NCBI RefSeq assembly: GCF_003597395.2
Contig: NC_133772.1
Coordinates: 141,628,997-141,692,996, forward strand
Source of the DNA: Chelonoidis abingdonii
Lineage: Eukaryota; Chordata; Testudines; Testudinidae
Length of the DNA: 64,000 bases
Direction: 5' to 3'
In this document: positions 46,541 to 58,462 of the stretch, in pieces
How positions within the stretch are numbered: position 1 is the stretch's first letter
How the letters are laid out: each line of letters opens with the position of its first letter
Made by a program: the position numbers and the translations under genes
The notes under the pieces: model-generated
Database searches by the model: none
Told to the model about the DNA's origin: nothing
What the model saw: only the letters and a program-made list of their open reading frames with translations

Positions 46541-48240
46541 GCACTGGGAAAGTTAGGACGAAAGTCTGAGTTGTCACCAATCTAGTTCTGACAGGCCCAG
46601 ACCCTCACCCACAATTCCTGCATCAAGCCCCAAAGAGATCAGAGCTTCCCAAAATGTGTGCATGGAAGGCTATGTGGGGCCATGGGCCTCGTGAGAGGGG
46701 AAAGAGAAGGGTGAGAGTGACTGACCCATACTCAACCACAAGCATGGCTTCTGTCCTCAGGTCTGGTCTGGTCCCCGGCTCCAGGCATTGCAACCTGAAC
46801 ATGGCACAGCCCTTCAGGTTTGGCCCAGCCACCCATATGCCAGGTTGCAACCCACTCACTGATATCTGGGCTGGCCTCCTCATCACGATGTGGGTTATAA
46901 AGGAATGGAATTCCCCAGGAAGCAGGACAGTGAAACAGAAGTTATGCTAGATGTAAAACCCAGGGGGATCACAGACACCAAAGAAGTTCCGGAGACTGAA
47001 AGAACAGATAGATGTGTTTGCAGGGATCCTTTTCTAACTGCAGACCCACCTGAGCAAAAAGAAAATGGCTGGAGAGAGAGAGACAGAGAGAACACTCAAT
47101 GATTAGAGAAGACCTTGCCAGAGGGGGGTCTAAACACCTAAGCAGGGGTCGGGCAACCTTCAGAAAGTTGTGCCAAGTCTCATATTATTCACTCCTCATC
47201 AATTTTCATGTTCCAGTCTCATTTAACATTTTTGAAGGTCTCTTCTATAGTCTATCATATATAACTAAAACTATTTGTATGATAAGTAAATAAGGTTTTT
47301 AAAAATGGTTTGAAGCATTCATTAAAATTAAAATGCAGAGAACCCCGCACAGTGGCCAAGACCCGCAGTGTGAGTGTGCCACCTGAAAATCAGGCTCACA
47401 GCTGCCTCGGCACCGTTGCCATAGATTGCCTACTCTGCCTGGGATCTACCAATCCCACAAACACTCAAGTGTAGTGAGGAACTGAGGCAGGGTGCAAATA
47501 TAGGTGTTATTGTCTTGATTATATCTTATGTGCTATCTAACAAGAGAGTGGTTGTACAAACTCGGTTTGTTATGGAACCAGAGTGCTTCAGTTCGAGCTC
47601 TGGGAAGGATCCGATTAAACAGTGGGGCTTCTGGGGGACAGCATGGTGCTGACAAGGTTTCATTTGGTGAAGAGGTACAGGCAGAGCGTTCTTTGCAAGG
47701 AATGTGCCCGAGAGTCAGGAAATGGGACAGGCACTGGGCAGACTACTGACACAAAACAAGCTAAAAAGCCCACGTGTCCAACATGTGGGACCAAACCAAC
47801 AAGCTGTGTAGTCCAGCAGTTGGGGAGTTTTACCAGGGTTGTGCCAGCACCCCATTTCATTGACTGGGTTTCTTGACTCAGCGCATTTATCAATATTCAT
47901 CTGTACTTTTGCTTCTACTCACCTGCCGCAGCTAGCACTCCAGGTATACCCATTCAAATCCCTTGCTCCTCCAAGCAGTACGGTGGCTTCTGCCGCGCAA
48001 TCTCTGTCTCGTCGCCTGCCCCATCTCGACGTCTATTTCGCGCACAAAGTCGAGTCTCACGCGTAGTTCGCGGGGCCTGTCGTCTTTGCCGCGCACATTG
48101 AGGTGCCACATTACACGCTTCGCTCCCGCATCGGCAGCTGGCGCACAGCCGCGAAGGTTGGATCGATGCGGATCTACGCAATCGCCCATGGCCTGCGGGA
48201 TTCCATAAGCGCGGCCACCAGGCAGACCTAACCAGCAGGA
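46541..48240 (+). repeat. Error-rich second copy of 39002-40658
   Basis: Text follows 39002-40658 in the same order and orientation: the CR1 fragment, 'aggcattgcaacctga', the hAT element (about 47139-47440), 'aacaaaacaagctaaaaagc' equivalents, then the start of the GC-rich hAT element. Differences are dominated by single-base losses and gains. I interpret this as the same locus represented by an uncorrected read. Confidence 0.85.
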
Positions 48241-48346
48241 CGCCCCAAGGCACCCTGACTGCCGCCCTGCGGCGCCGGCAGAGCACCCCCCGTGGCATGC
48301 CGCCCCAAGCACGCGCTTGGCGTGCTGGGGCCTGGAGCCGCCCCTG
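48241..48346. mobile_element. Right half of the GC-rich hAT element
   Basis: Ends CCTGGAGCCGCCCCTG, complementary to the left terminus at 40466-40481 with one mismatch, and is followed by the target duplication CTGCTAAG at 48347-48354. See 40466-40658. Confidence 0.85.
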
Positions 48347-49052
48347 CTGCTAAGCACCAGACAAACAGTCCCTGCCCGGAGGAGATCACAAAGTAACTGT
48401 AAGCCAAGAGATGACTGATGAATACAACAGACAAGGGGAACATAGAGGAACATTGAGACAACCTTGGTCAGCATGATGAGCTGTGGGCACAGCACTCCAG
48501 TTCCCTAACCAATGTAACAATTGTCTTTGGAAGCTGGGCACCAAGCTGACATTTTTGCCTTTGAAAATCTCCCCCTAACTTGATTTTGTCAGTTGGAACT
48601 TATTTTCTCTTCTACCGCACAATAGCTGCTTTTCACAGAGCAATGGGAAAGATAGCCAAGCACATTCACTTTTAGAAATCATTGAGCTGTACCAGAATCA
48701 ACCAGCCTGAACATTTCATCACAAATTGAACTAGTTTCACACACAAAAATAACCAAAACAAAGAGTCAGTAAGAAAAACTTGTAAACTTTCCTTTCCTTC
48801 CAGCAAAGATGAACTTTAAGGGGTGACCTTGAAAGCAGAGTCTGCATAGAGCGAGGGTGGAGTCTCCGGAGCTGTGCCTGAGAGGCTGTGAGACGGAGTG
48901 AGGAGAGAAGCAAGGAAGGCAGCAGCAGGAAAGGAAGGCAGTAATGGAGGAACTGGCACGGAATAAGTAGGGAAAGGCAAAGGGTGATGAAGACTATCCC
49001 CTGAGGCAACAGGAAAACAGCAGTGTGTGGTGGAAGGCTGGGGAGGAGACAG
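48347..49052. other. Intergenic sequence, nothing recognised
   Basis: Starts with the continuation of an ancient repeat ('cagtccctgcccggaggaga'). No gene. Confidence 0.45.
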
Positions 49053-50025
49053 ATTTCTAGATTTCACACCAGAAGGGACCACTGGGATGATCCAGTCTGC
49101 TCTGCATAACACAGGCCAGAGAACTGCCCCCAAATGACCCCTGTGTGAATTCAGACAGACCTTTTAGAAAAAACATCCAGTATTGATTTAAAAATTGTCA
49201 GTGATGGCGAATCCGCCACAGCCCCTGGTTAATTCTGTCAGAAACTGAGAAGTGGGGTCAGACCAGCAGCAGTCAGGCCTAATGGTCAGCCCAGGGGAGC
49301 AGCGCAGGCATCAGGAACCAAGCAGGGGTTGGAACAAGGCTGGGGCAGGGGCCCACTAGCAGAACTGAGCAGCAGCAGGGGATCACGATGCTGAGCAGAC
49401 TGGCTCTTTTTGGGAGCCTCTATCCCTGGCCTTGGGGACACCTGGTTAGAGGTTTCCCCCTGGATTGGCTGAGCCCTGGTTGATTGCTGTGGCACTCTCA
49501 GCTAGTCAGGCTGAGGGATGGCTCATCAGCACTAACCAGGCTCAGAGATGACATTTCCCTCCCTGTTCAAGACGTACCCCTTATTTCCACTCTGACGTTA
49601 AGAAGCTTCAGCTTCCAACCCTTGGAGCTTATTACACCTTCGTCTGCTAGACTGAAGAGCCCATTATCAAATTACGGTTCTGCATGCCAGCATTTATAAA
49701 GCATGCTCAAGTCGCCCCTTAGCCTTCTCTTGGGTCAGCTAAATAGACTGAGCTCCTCGAGTCTGTCACTCTAAGGCAAGTTTTTCAATCCATTCATTAT
49801 TCTTGCAGCTCTTCTCTGAATCCTCTGCAATTCATAAACATCCTCTCAGAATTGTGAGCACCAGAACTGGACACATATTCCAGCAGCGGCCACACCAGTG
49901 CCAAATACACTCCCCACTCCTATTCAATATTCCACTGACCACTTCTCGCTGCCACCCAACCCAGAATGCACAGGTTCACAGATCGATTCTGGAGCTGAAG
50001 AAATATGTCATGTTTCGTGCCTCAT
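49053..50025 (-). mobile_element. CR1 LINE 3' part, minus strand, with a nested insertion
   Basis: 'atttcacaccagaagggacc' and 'actgggatgatccagtctgc' are the tail. 'agcttccaacccttggagct', 'ctagactgaagagcccatta', 'tgtcactctaaggcaagttt' and 'ccagaactggacacatattc' are the closing part of ORF2 in complement. The copy is interrupted by a foreign segment at 49236-49553, so CR1 was inserted first. Confidence 0.8.
49236..49553. mobile_element. LTR-like insertion nested in CR1, 318 bp
   Basis: The inserted segment begins TGTCAGAAACTG and ends GAGATGACA, giving TGTCA...TGACA inverted ends. CR1 text resumes directly on both sides. The flanks AATTC and TTTCC are only weakly alike, so the target duplication is uncertain. 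It carries no reading frame of note, and a short solo LTR is the best reading. Strand unknown. Confidence 0.5.
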
Positions 50026-52044
50026 AGACTGATCAATCCACCGAAACAGGGCATGGCATAGGGTTAAATGCAAAATGCGCCCCCACATTCTGGTGCTCAC
50101 ATTCACCATATTCTTACAGTTAATCACTATATATTGCACAGGCACTTTTCCTGCCTAGCCCTAAGATTAGTTTGCTAACTGAGTTGTTTACCTGATCGGA
50201 TTGCTGGCTCAGCTTTCACCTGGCTGTTCTCTTTCCTGGCCAGACAAGCAGGCATCTTTTCACATGTCCCAATGCCCAAATATATATTGGGCGTATTACA
50301 GCCTACACCTGCTCCTACATCCAAGGATCACATTAGCCCTTTAAGCCAGAGCACTGCAAAAGGAGCTCATGCACAACTGATTACCACCAGGAACCCCCAA
50401 GTCCTGGGACTGGAAGAGAAGGCAACAATGGACGATGAAAGAAGAGGTACCATGGGATTGCGAAAGGGGCAGCGGTGGGAGGGGGAGGTCAGGGAAGAGA
50501 CACCTCACAGGCTCGGAGGGAAGGCAGCCAAGTCCCAGTGTCTGAAGCAGAAAGACAGACCAAAAGGAGAAGAGGGAAAAGAGACAGACACAGGAAGAAC
50601 ACAGGCTGCTTCCAGATGCTTTTGTATTGAAGGAGCAGCCACAGGCAATTGTAGCAATAACCCCAATACTAGTTAATCACCTTCACAGTGCTAGGCCTGA
50701 ACTAACCCCCAGGTCTAGCACAGGCCAGAGCTTTGGCCAGGCGACGTTTGGATCTGATTCAGCTTGGGCTGAGCTTTAAAAGCTACCCCATGGGGATGGG
50801 TTCCCTGTAGCACCTCCGTTACCAGGAGAGATGAACCAAACGCCTGAGTCTGACTTGTCAGGAGTCTCAAGCACAACTGATTTCCAGCTGTGCTGCTTGG
50901 CACATTCCAATGCCAATTGCGCAGATTTAGCATGATTTCCAGCATCATTTACTTCCAGCGACAGCTCACACAGTGTCAGAGAACCCAGACCCAACAGGCT
51001 TGGTTCAGAATTGTTCAGCCCCCATAAGATTTCCCTAGAATTTTGAGTACACCCAAAACCTTAAAATCTAAGTGAAATTCAAGCAAATGACCCTCAACAG
51101 TATCCAATTTGATACAATCACTGGGTCCTGTTCTTACTGGGCTCCCACATCACTGTACTGCAAGCCCAAGTACCACTGTCGCCATGCTCTGGTGCTAGTC
51201 TAGCACTGTGAAGGTTAGAAAGGGACTTTGGAAATAAACACCACGTGTGTCACTTTCCGATAAGAACAGAAGCAATCAATACTTTTTTTATTCTGCATTG
51301 CTTGACAATATGTAGTAGCATGGGAGTAGAGCTAGCACTGCCCTTATTCACAAACAAAGACAGACATCTCAGGTGGCCCAACAACCAACTCTGCAACCTC
51401 CAGATCACTCACAGCTCTTTCACTGAGAGTGGGACAAGAACGACAGAAGAAAACTAAGCACCAGAGTCCAGCTCCTGCTGGCAACAGTACAGGACAGCGG
51501 TGCTCGATGCACCTGGGTACTGTCTCTCTCAGAGACTAAAGAAGGCTCGTACGCAGCCCAAGATGATGCAGCTATACCTGGTTCTCTTCGTTATTGTTAT
51601 TTTTATACAGTGCTCAAGAGCATGCTCGGTGCTTTGTGACACATAAGAAGACACATGGGCCCACATGCAAGCCCTTCCCTCGTCACCTCCAAGCTGACAA
51701 AGCATTCAAGCCCTCCCTCACCATCACCTTAAGCAGACAGAAAATGGACTTTTCCAAAGTGTAACCGCCCAGCTTCCACTACCATTTAAATTCTGGTTAG
51801 GAGACTGATCCAGATTCAGCAAGAGGAGGATTTCCATTCCGCCCAGTCTTGACTCCCTGCTTTTCTATGCGCCTGAAAGCTGATGCAGCAGTTATGGATG
51901 GTGTAGAGGACCCGGTCCAATTGCCCAGAACATTAACAAATTACTCCCCAGAATATAGAACCTGACCAAGAGCAGTGAGGCAGGTGCTCAGGGTACCACT
52001 GCAACATCCAATGGCAAGACCCTTGAGATGGGCTGACTTAAAAT
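50026..52044. other. Intergenic sequence, nothing recognised
   Basis: About 2 kb. The frame at 50272-50676 (134 codons) is rich in K, E, R and G and has no domain. A trace of an ancient repeat occurs near 51590-51650. No gene or RNA is supported. Confidence 0.4.
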
Positions 52045-52225
52045 TACTTTCATTACTACCTTGCACTTCTATAGTGTTCTTCACCTGAGGGTCCCTAAGC
52101 AATTTACAGCATTAATTGGTTAAGCCTCATAAAGTCCCTGTTGCATAGCCAATATTACACTCATTTGAAAGATGGGTAACAAAGCCATAGAACAGTAAAA
52201 TGATAGCACATCAGTGGCCTTTTGA
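52045..52225 (+). repeat. MIR-like SINE fragment
   Basis: 'aagcaatttacagcattaat', 'tggttaagcctcataaagtc' and 'cattatacactcatttgaaag'-like text resembles the MIR core. Strongly diverged, so limits are approximate. Confidence 0.4.
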
Positions 52226-52356
52226 AAGGAGCAGGTGTTGTCTGGTGACCAGAGCTTAAACTATTCCCTCCCTTCAAGAACTTCAGCTGCAGTGAACAGT
52301 CCGTCAGAAATTCTGATTCTGGTAATACTGCTGACCTCCTTTGTAACAATAGAAGA

Positions 52357-52689
52357 CAGGGGTGCCCTAAACATGGGGGCCCAGGGGGCCATGCCCCCCG
52401 ACCCCCACTTACCAGCCGCAAGGGCAAGGCATGGGGAGGAGGGAATGGAGAGGAGTGAGTGGAGGGGGCGGGATCTTGGGGGAAGAGGTGGCACAGGAGT
52501 GGGGCCTTGGGGGAATGGGCAGTGAGAGGGTGGAGGGCAGGGGCAATGCAGAGGGGAGGAGCAGGGGCCTCTGAGGGGAGGAGCAGTGTGGGTGTGGGGC
52601 CTCAGGGGGCAGGGGCAGTGCAAGGGGTGGGGCCACAGTTCAGGTGCCGGTGGCCCCCACACACTTTTAGGGAACTTCCACCCCTTGTG
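52357..52689. mobile_element. G-rich non-autonomous hAT-like element with perfect 8-bp target duplication
   Basis: The element lies between two copies of ATAGAAGA (52349-52356 and 52690-52697). It starts CAGGGGTGCCCTAAA and ends 'tttagggaacttccaccccttgtg', which are complementary in part. The inside is a run of G-rich units on the plus strand. Frames here (52235-52525, 52459-52830 and complements) are low-complexity translations of that run. Confidence 0.8.
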
Positions 52690-52697
52690 ATAGAAGA

Positions 52698-53599
52698 GCT
52701 TGGTAGTAATGGTTATAGCAAACTAACCTCCATAGCTTCTGGTGATGAATGCAGGCTTGAGATGATGCATGTGCTCCTTAGGCTCATTTCTGGTTTAATT
52801 TGCTCCCTCACCCTGGATTCAATAGCTTAAACTGGGAGTGACATGACACAGCCAAATTCCTTTACTGAACACACTGGCCAGCAATACCAGCTACTATAGC
52901 AGTTAGTTAAAGGTGACATAAAGGAGTGGTGATACGCTTGGTCAAAGCAGTGGCACCATTTGGATTCTTCTAGTCAATGTTTTTTTGTAGCTGGGCTGGA
53001 CACAGAGCTATCAAACACCGATATTACTACAGCACCTATCCTCATAGAATTTAGGCAGTCGGGAGATGAAGGAGAAGCTTGCAGATGAAATAAGAAAGCC
53101 ATGGCCAGAAGAAGACAATCACAGGCTGGATTCTTTCCAGGGCTCTAGCTGGCCAACTAAAAAGTATCTGCCCAGAGGGAAACACTTTGCAGGTGTAAAG
53201 CTGGCATAGTCAGCTCTTGGGCAAGAGTGAGGGCAGCTGAGCTCCACCAACTTGCAGCTGCCAAAACTGGGAACAACCCCTAGCCAGTTCTCACACCCAG
53301 GCTGGGATCAGGGCTGGCAAAGACAGGCTGACAGGCTCAGAAGACTGTTTCCTGCTTCCTGACTGGACCCCCTCATGTACACACACACATACTCCTGCAC
53401 CCTGCAGATCTCGTCTCAGGAAAGAATCTGGCCTCAAACTCTGTGGCACACAGAAGGACCAGAGAAGACCAGATTCCGACCTTCCATGCAGCATTGAGCT
53501 AGGAGGCTGTGTGCTTTACAGCAGCAGCAGAATGGTTAATTCAGACTTGTTTAGATTCACCTACTAGAGCTTTAAATGAAAGACCTGGAGAGGCCCATG
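52698..53599. other. Intergenic sequence, nothing recognised
   Basis: About 900 bp without recognisable features. Confidence 0.4.
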
Positions 53600-55231
53600 G
53601 GTTTTTTCCACGCTCTCAGGATCTTTATCAATAATCTGGAAGAAAGAAAAAAATGATTGAGGGTAAAGTTTGCAGATGACAAAAATTGCTGCAGAGGTGA
53701 ATAATTATAGGGACAGGTCAGTTCAACAGAGCAATCTGGATTACAGCTACACCTCCCTGGGCTACTTCCCCAAGGCCTCCTCCAAACACCTTCTTTATCC
53801 TCACCACAGGACCTTCCTCCTGGTGTCTGATAACGTTTGTACTCCTAGTCCTCCAGCAGCACACCCTCTCACTCTCAGCTCCTTGTGTCTCTTGCTCCCA
53901 GCTCCTCACATGCACTTCCTCTCCTTGGTCCTCCCCATCTGACTAGAGAGAGATCTTTTAAACCTCAGTGTGCCTGATTAGGCCTGCCTTGATTGGCTGC
54001 AGGTGTTCTAATCAGCCTGTCTGCCTTAATTGGTTCTAGGAAGTTCCTGACTACTTTAGTGCAGCCCCTGCTCTGGTCACTCAGGGAACAGAAAACTACT
54101 CACCCAGTGACCAGTATATTTGCCCTCTACCAGACTCCTGTACCCCACTGGCCTGGGTCTGTCACAATGGTTAGCTGGGCTCAAGTGAACAACATAGATT
54201 TGAATACAGCTAAATGCAAGATCAGACATCTAGGACTCAAAACCACAGGCCACACGTATAGAATGGGTGACTGCATTTTAGAAAGCAGCCATTCAGAAAA
54301 GGACTTGGGATGATGGTGAAACTGAACCAGAGAGATGTGGTGGCCAAGAGAGCAAACACCATCCTTGGTTATATAATCAGGGGATTATTGAGTAGCGTTA
54401 GGGAGGTGTTATTATGGCTGCTTCCGGCATTGCTGAGACCATTACTGAAACACTGGGTCCCGTTCTTAGGTCCACACTTCAAAATGATGCGGACAAATTG
54501 GAAAGGATTCAGGTAAAGAATGATTCAAGAGAGTTCTATCCATTTAGCTTAACAAAGACAAGGTTAAGAGTCACCTTGATCACAGTCTCCAAATTCCTTC
54601 ACAAAGACAAGATTGTGGGTAGTAGATGACTCTTTAATCTAGCAGACAAAAGCATAACGAGATCCAGTGGACAAACCGAGATTCTAAATAAGATGCAAAT
54701 TGTTAATTAACCATTGGAATAACTTTCTTTGGGATGTGGTAGGTTCTTGGCCACTAAAAGCCTTTAAATCCAAACTGGATGTTCCTAAAAGAGAGGCTGT
54801 ACTTCAACGTCTTTCAAATGTGGTGTCATGATGCTTAGGGGGCATCATGAAAGTCAATCCAGGTGGTGGCAAGGCATTGAAAATTTTATTACAATCTAAA
54901 GCAAAGAAAATGTCTTTCCCCCACTCCCTGCACATCCTTATCCTTCAGGGTCAAGTATTCTCTAGCAATCTCTTGAAACACATGACTAAAATGAAGTATT
55001 GTTGTTATCACTGATCTATTTTCACACTGATTTTAGAGAAGATGAAATGCAATTGTGAAATTTTTGACATGAATAAAGGGATGCCAACCTGAGAAGGCTG
55101 ATAAATACTGCTCAAATTCAAATATGCCATATGATGCAGGAATCACAGGGTGAGGTTCTTTTGCGAAATTTATGCAGGAGGTCAGACTAGATTAGCAAAA
55201 TGATTCCCTTCTGGCCTCAACTTCTATGACT
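53600..55231 (+). mobile_element. CR1 LINE, 1.2 kb, split by an LTR-like insertion
   Basis: The left part (53600-53740) reads 'gtttgcagatgacaaaaatt'. The right part (54167-55231) carries 'tagctgggctcaagtgaac', protein text such as NTAKCK and SEKDLG, 'tcttggccactaaaagcc' and the tail 'ggtcagactagattagca'. It then ends 'ttctggcctcaacttctatg'. The break coincides with the foreign segment at about 53741-54166. All frames are broken. Confidence 0.8.
53741..54166 (-). mobile_element. Solo LTR-like insertion in CR1, minus strand
   Basis: On the minus strand the segment begins TGTGACAGACCCAGGCC, an LTR start that I recognise from turtle retroelements. A TATA-like 'tttaaaag' lies near 53956-53965 (complement). 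The left boundary is uncertain by several bases and no clear target duplication was found. Small frames here (53670-53942 and complement) are not genes. Confidence 0.55.
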
Positions 55232-56097
55232 CCTTTGATTTTTCAGTTTTATTTTAAATTTCACAGGATTATTATCCTATTTTCATATTTACCGTGCTTC
55301 AAAATACTATATGCCCTTTATGCATCATTGCTACTTAAAAAGAAAAGGATTTGTGGATGATGAGATAAGGGTTTTATTCACACAAATTCCTTGTTTAATC
55401 CATTTTTAAAGCAAAATACTGTTTATCTAAATGTGCCATTGAGAAAGCTTTAAAACAGTGTCAGGAAGCTCACTCTAAAATAGACTGTAGCTTTCCAGCA
55501 AGGACATGGTTTTCCCCTTTCGTTTTCACTGCACCCCCACCTTCCAAAGATATTTGTTTAGGGCTATTACACTTCACCCTGAAGATTCAGACATACATAA
55601 AAACACATGGTCAAGGAAGAAAACCAGAATAGGTGTGAATCCTCCAAACAGAGGTACCCTACTCTAGCGAAGGGCCGTGCTACCAACTCTCAGCACCTAA
55701 ACACCCTGAGGCAGGCCCCCAAAATGCCTTTCTGTCCATGCTTTGTTGGGGTTTTTGCCTTGCTTTGTAGCTGTATTAACATACAGTTAGGATCCACAAT
55801 TGGGAGTGGTCTGGGTCCTTCCATATCACCCAGCAAGCCCTCCACATCCTCTTTCCTCCACCTGACGGAGTGCGGGCCTCACCCCAGAGTAAGCAAAGGC
55901 AGTGGAAGGCTGTTAGTGGTGCCACAGGAAGGTAAGAAGGTTTCCTTGGGAGCAGGAGGGTGCAGGGTAGCCTTGCTGGATATTCTTTCCCTACTGACCC
56001 TTTGCTGTTCTCTCTTTTCAGAGCTCAGGATGTGGGAGAGGGTGCTGATGCAGCATCCGGGCTGCCATGGCAACCCCCAGTAAAGTAACCACGTTAT
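55232..56097. other. Intergenic sequence, nothing recognised
   Basis: A 158-codon frame at 55607-56083 has a hydrophobic cysteine-bearing stretch but no recognisable family and an antisense frame of similar quality. I do not call it. Confidence 0.4.
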
Positions 56098-56440
56098 TAC
56101 TAGGAGTCCTTGTGGCACCTTAGAGACTATTATTTGGGCATAAGCTTTCATGGGCTACAGCCCACTTCATCGGATGCATGGAGTGGAAAATCCAGTAGGA
56201 AGATATATATACACAGAGAACATGAAAAATGGGTGTTGCCATACCAACTCGAATGAGACTAATCAATTAAGGTGGGCTATTAAGAGCAGGAGGGGAAAAA
56301 AACGTTTGTAGTGATAATCAGGATGGCCCATTTCCAACAGTTGACACAAAGGTGTGAGTAACAATTAATTTGCAAACTGGACCCTACTAATTAGGCTTGA
56401 ATAAAGACTGGGAGTGGATGGGTCATTACACAAAGTACAA
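56098..56440 (-). repeat. Dispersed repeat with TGGGCT...AGCCCA hairpin core
   Basis: 'aggagtccttgtggcacctt', 'gcataagctttcatgggcta' and 'cagcccacttcatcggatgc', then 'atatatatacacagagaaca', mark a widespread reptile repeat also seen at 42862-43400. The palindrome TGGGCTACAGCCCA lies at 56150-56163. It ends near 'tggatgggtcattacacaaa'. Class unknown. Confidence 0.7.
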
Positions 56441-58254
56441 AATATTCTCCCATGCTAATTTTTCCCCTACTGTTACTCACAGGAGCATTCTGGGATTGCA
56501 CTAGGGAGGTCTAATTGCAGAGTTTTAATTGCAGTAATCCCAGGGCAGGATGCAAAGCTTGCTCACAGTGCAAGAAACCACAGCGGTGCTACCACTGTCT
56601 GAGCACAACTGCAAGTTGTGTGTGGCTAAGGTGTGTTACAAGCATATTAAGGGCTTGCAATGGTGGCGGTAATGAAGACAAGGGTAATGAGACTAACTTC
56701 TGTGTTGGGATGGGACGGGTTTTTTCCATTCTCTATATTCTCTATTCCCTTTCCCTCCTTGCATAGCAGCATGATTACCTCTCCTTTTCCTCCTCAGTCT
56801 CGCCCGTCATCTTGTCACAGCTGCTACCCTCAGCCTCCCCCTTGCCTGCCTTATCCCTATTGGCCATTTGCCCTTCCATATCTCTTCCCATTATCCCTCC
56901 CTGCTGCATATGTGTTTTCTCTAGCACATCCATTCTCCCTCTTCCATGGGAAGGTGAGCAGCTCATGGCCATGCTGTACCTCCCTCTGCTCCCCTAGTCA
57001 GACAATAGCTGGAACTCAGCAAAACAACAGGGAACCCCAGGGAACTGGAGTCTGGCAATGCGAGAGGAGCCAACAAGCCATACTGAAGCATACTAAGCCA
57101 AGTGGTGCCCCACAATCTCTCTGCGGCATAGGTGAGCTGGACAGCGCTCATACACTGGAATGAGAAATTGAAATCTCTTCATACAGTGCGTACACAGGTA
57201 TCAGTTTTGTAGCAGTAGGTATTGGTTTGAGTCCCATCATGAGGATTTTAAACACATTGGGCCTGATTCTCCTCTCATCCCAGAGTAACTAAGGAGCAAG
57301 GGCTTGACTACATACAATGCTGGTACCCTAATGGGGAGTAAATGATGCCCCTAGAAGTCCCGTAATGCGAGGGTAACTGCATCCACACTGGGAGTTTGTA
57401 CTTCCTCAGATAGAGTTACAATAGTCCAAAAGCTGTGGGTAGATCAGCTCCAACTCCGCCGAGTCAGTGGAGTTCACAACTGGTACAAGTGAGAACAGAA
57501 TCTGACCTAGTCTCTGTCTCCTAAAAAATGCCTCAGCAGTTCCCGCTAGCAATATAGAATGTGAAACTGAGGAGACATGTCTAGCATTAAAGTACAGAGC
57601 AAAGCTTTTCCCTGGTGATTCCTGTCCCTAGCCCTTCTGCACACATTGTATTCTCATTACAAGTACTGTTCTGTGCAAATAGCTGGATCCTGATCTGTGA
57701 GTTCAACTGAACTGTGCTCGGTGCCAGGGCTTTATGCCACCTTTACACTACCCCAGTGTTGGGGAGCATCAGGATCTCATTCGCCCCCAGCACAGCTCAC
57801 GTTAGTCAGATGTTTTCATCACTCCTCAAGGCTTCTCTAAGTTACATTGGCTGGCAACAGCCTCTGAGACACCATGAACCTGTTGGGGATTAGCTGGAGC
57901 ACAGCAGCTATCTTGTTGCGTCTTCTCCCCTTGCGGCCATGTCCGCAGTATACCGCTCCATGTTCCAGTGCTGCCCCTCTTCGGGCTGAATGCTGAGCTG
58001 CCCTGAAGGAGGCCAGAATATCCATTATTCTGGTGGTTCTTTTATGCAGACTTTGCTCTTTCCTCTCGCACTGGTTTCACACACTGGTGTCATTCCATTG
58101 ATTTCAATGGAGTTCTCCCTGACTGGAACCAGTGGAAGTGGAAGCAAAATCAGACTCCATGGGAAAATACGTCTCCTCATATCTTAATTGCTATTAGTCT
58201 AAAAATCTCCAGTTAAATAAGTATATAAGACATTTTAAAAGACTTTTTTTCCCT
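56441..58254. other. Intergenic sequence downstream of the gene
   Basis: About 1.8 kb. Two diverged palindromic-repeat fragments are suspected: 57258-57510 ('gggcctgattctcctctcat'...) and 58093-58160 ('ttccattgatttcaatggag'). The 167-codon frame at 56660-57163 is proline/serine-rich translation of pyrimidine-rich DNA and is not called. Confidence 0.4.
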
Positions 58255-58260
58255 TTTATT
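58255..58260 (-). terminator. Candidate polyadenylation signal of the FSCB-like gene
   Basis: AATAAA on the minus strand (complement of TTTATT), about 205 bp past the TAG stop. It fits a short 3' UTR. Position and sequence are seen. Use is inferred. Confidence 0.55.
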
Positions 58261-58462
58261 TTGAATTTTCCAACCTGCCTTCTAAAAGTCGAAGTTGCTC
58301 CTGTTCTTCTCTCCTGTCTACACTGCTATGGATTAGGTCTACCACATTGCAGAGGCATTACCTTTACCCCTCAGATTATTGCTCTTCATTACCTGGTTTA
58401 TCCCTCACAGGGCATGTTGGCTCTTCCAGTTCATTCGTCCCTCCATTGACTGTGTAATTGCT

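Noticed and set aside
40684..48240. A real 7.5-kb nested insertion in the hAT element
   Set aside because: It contains a noisy copy of the sequence just left of the element, which a natural insertion would not be expected to carry, and adjoins a 25-N gap. Artefact is simpler, though not proven.
55607..57163. 158- and 167-codon plus-strand frames
   Set aside because: No domain; one is serine/proline-rich translation of pyrimidine-rich DNA and the other has an equally long antisense frame. No splice or promoter support.
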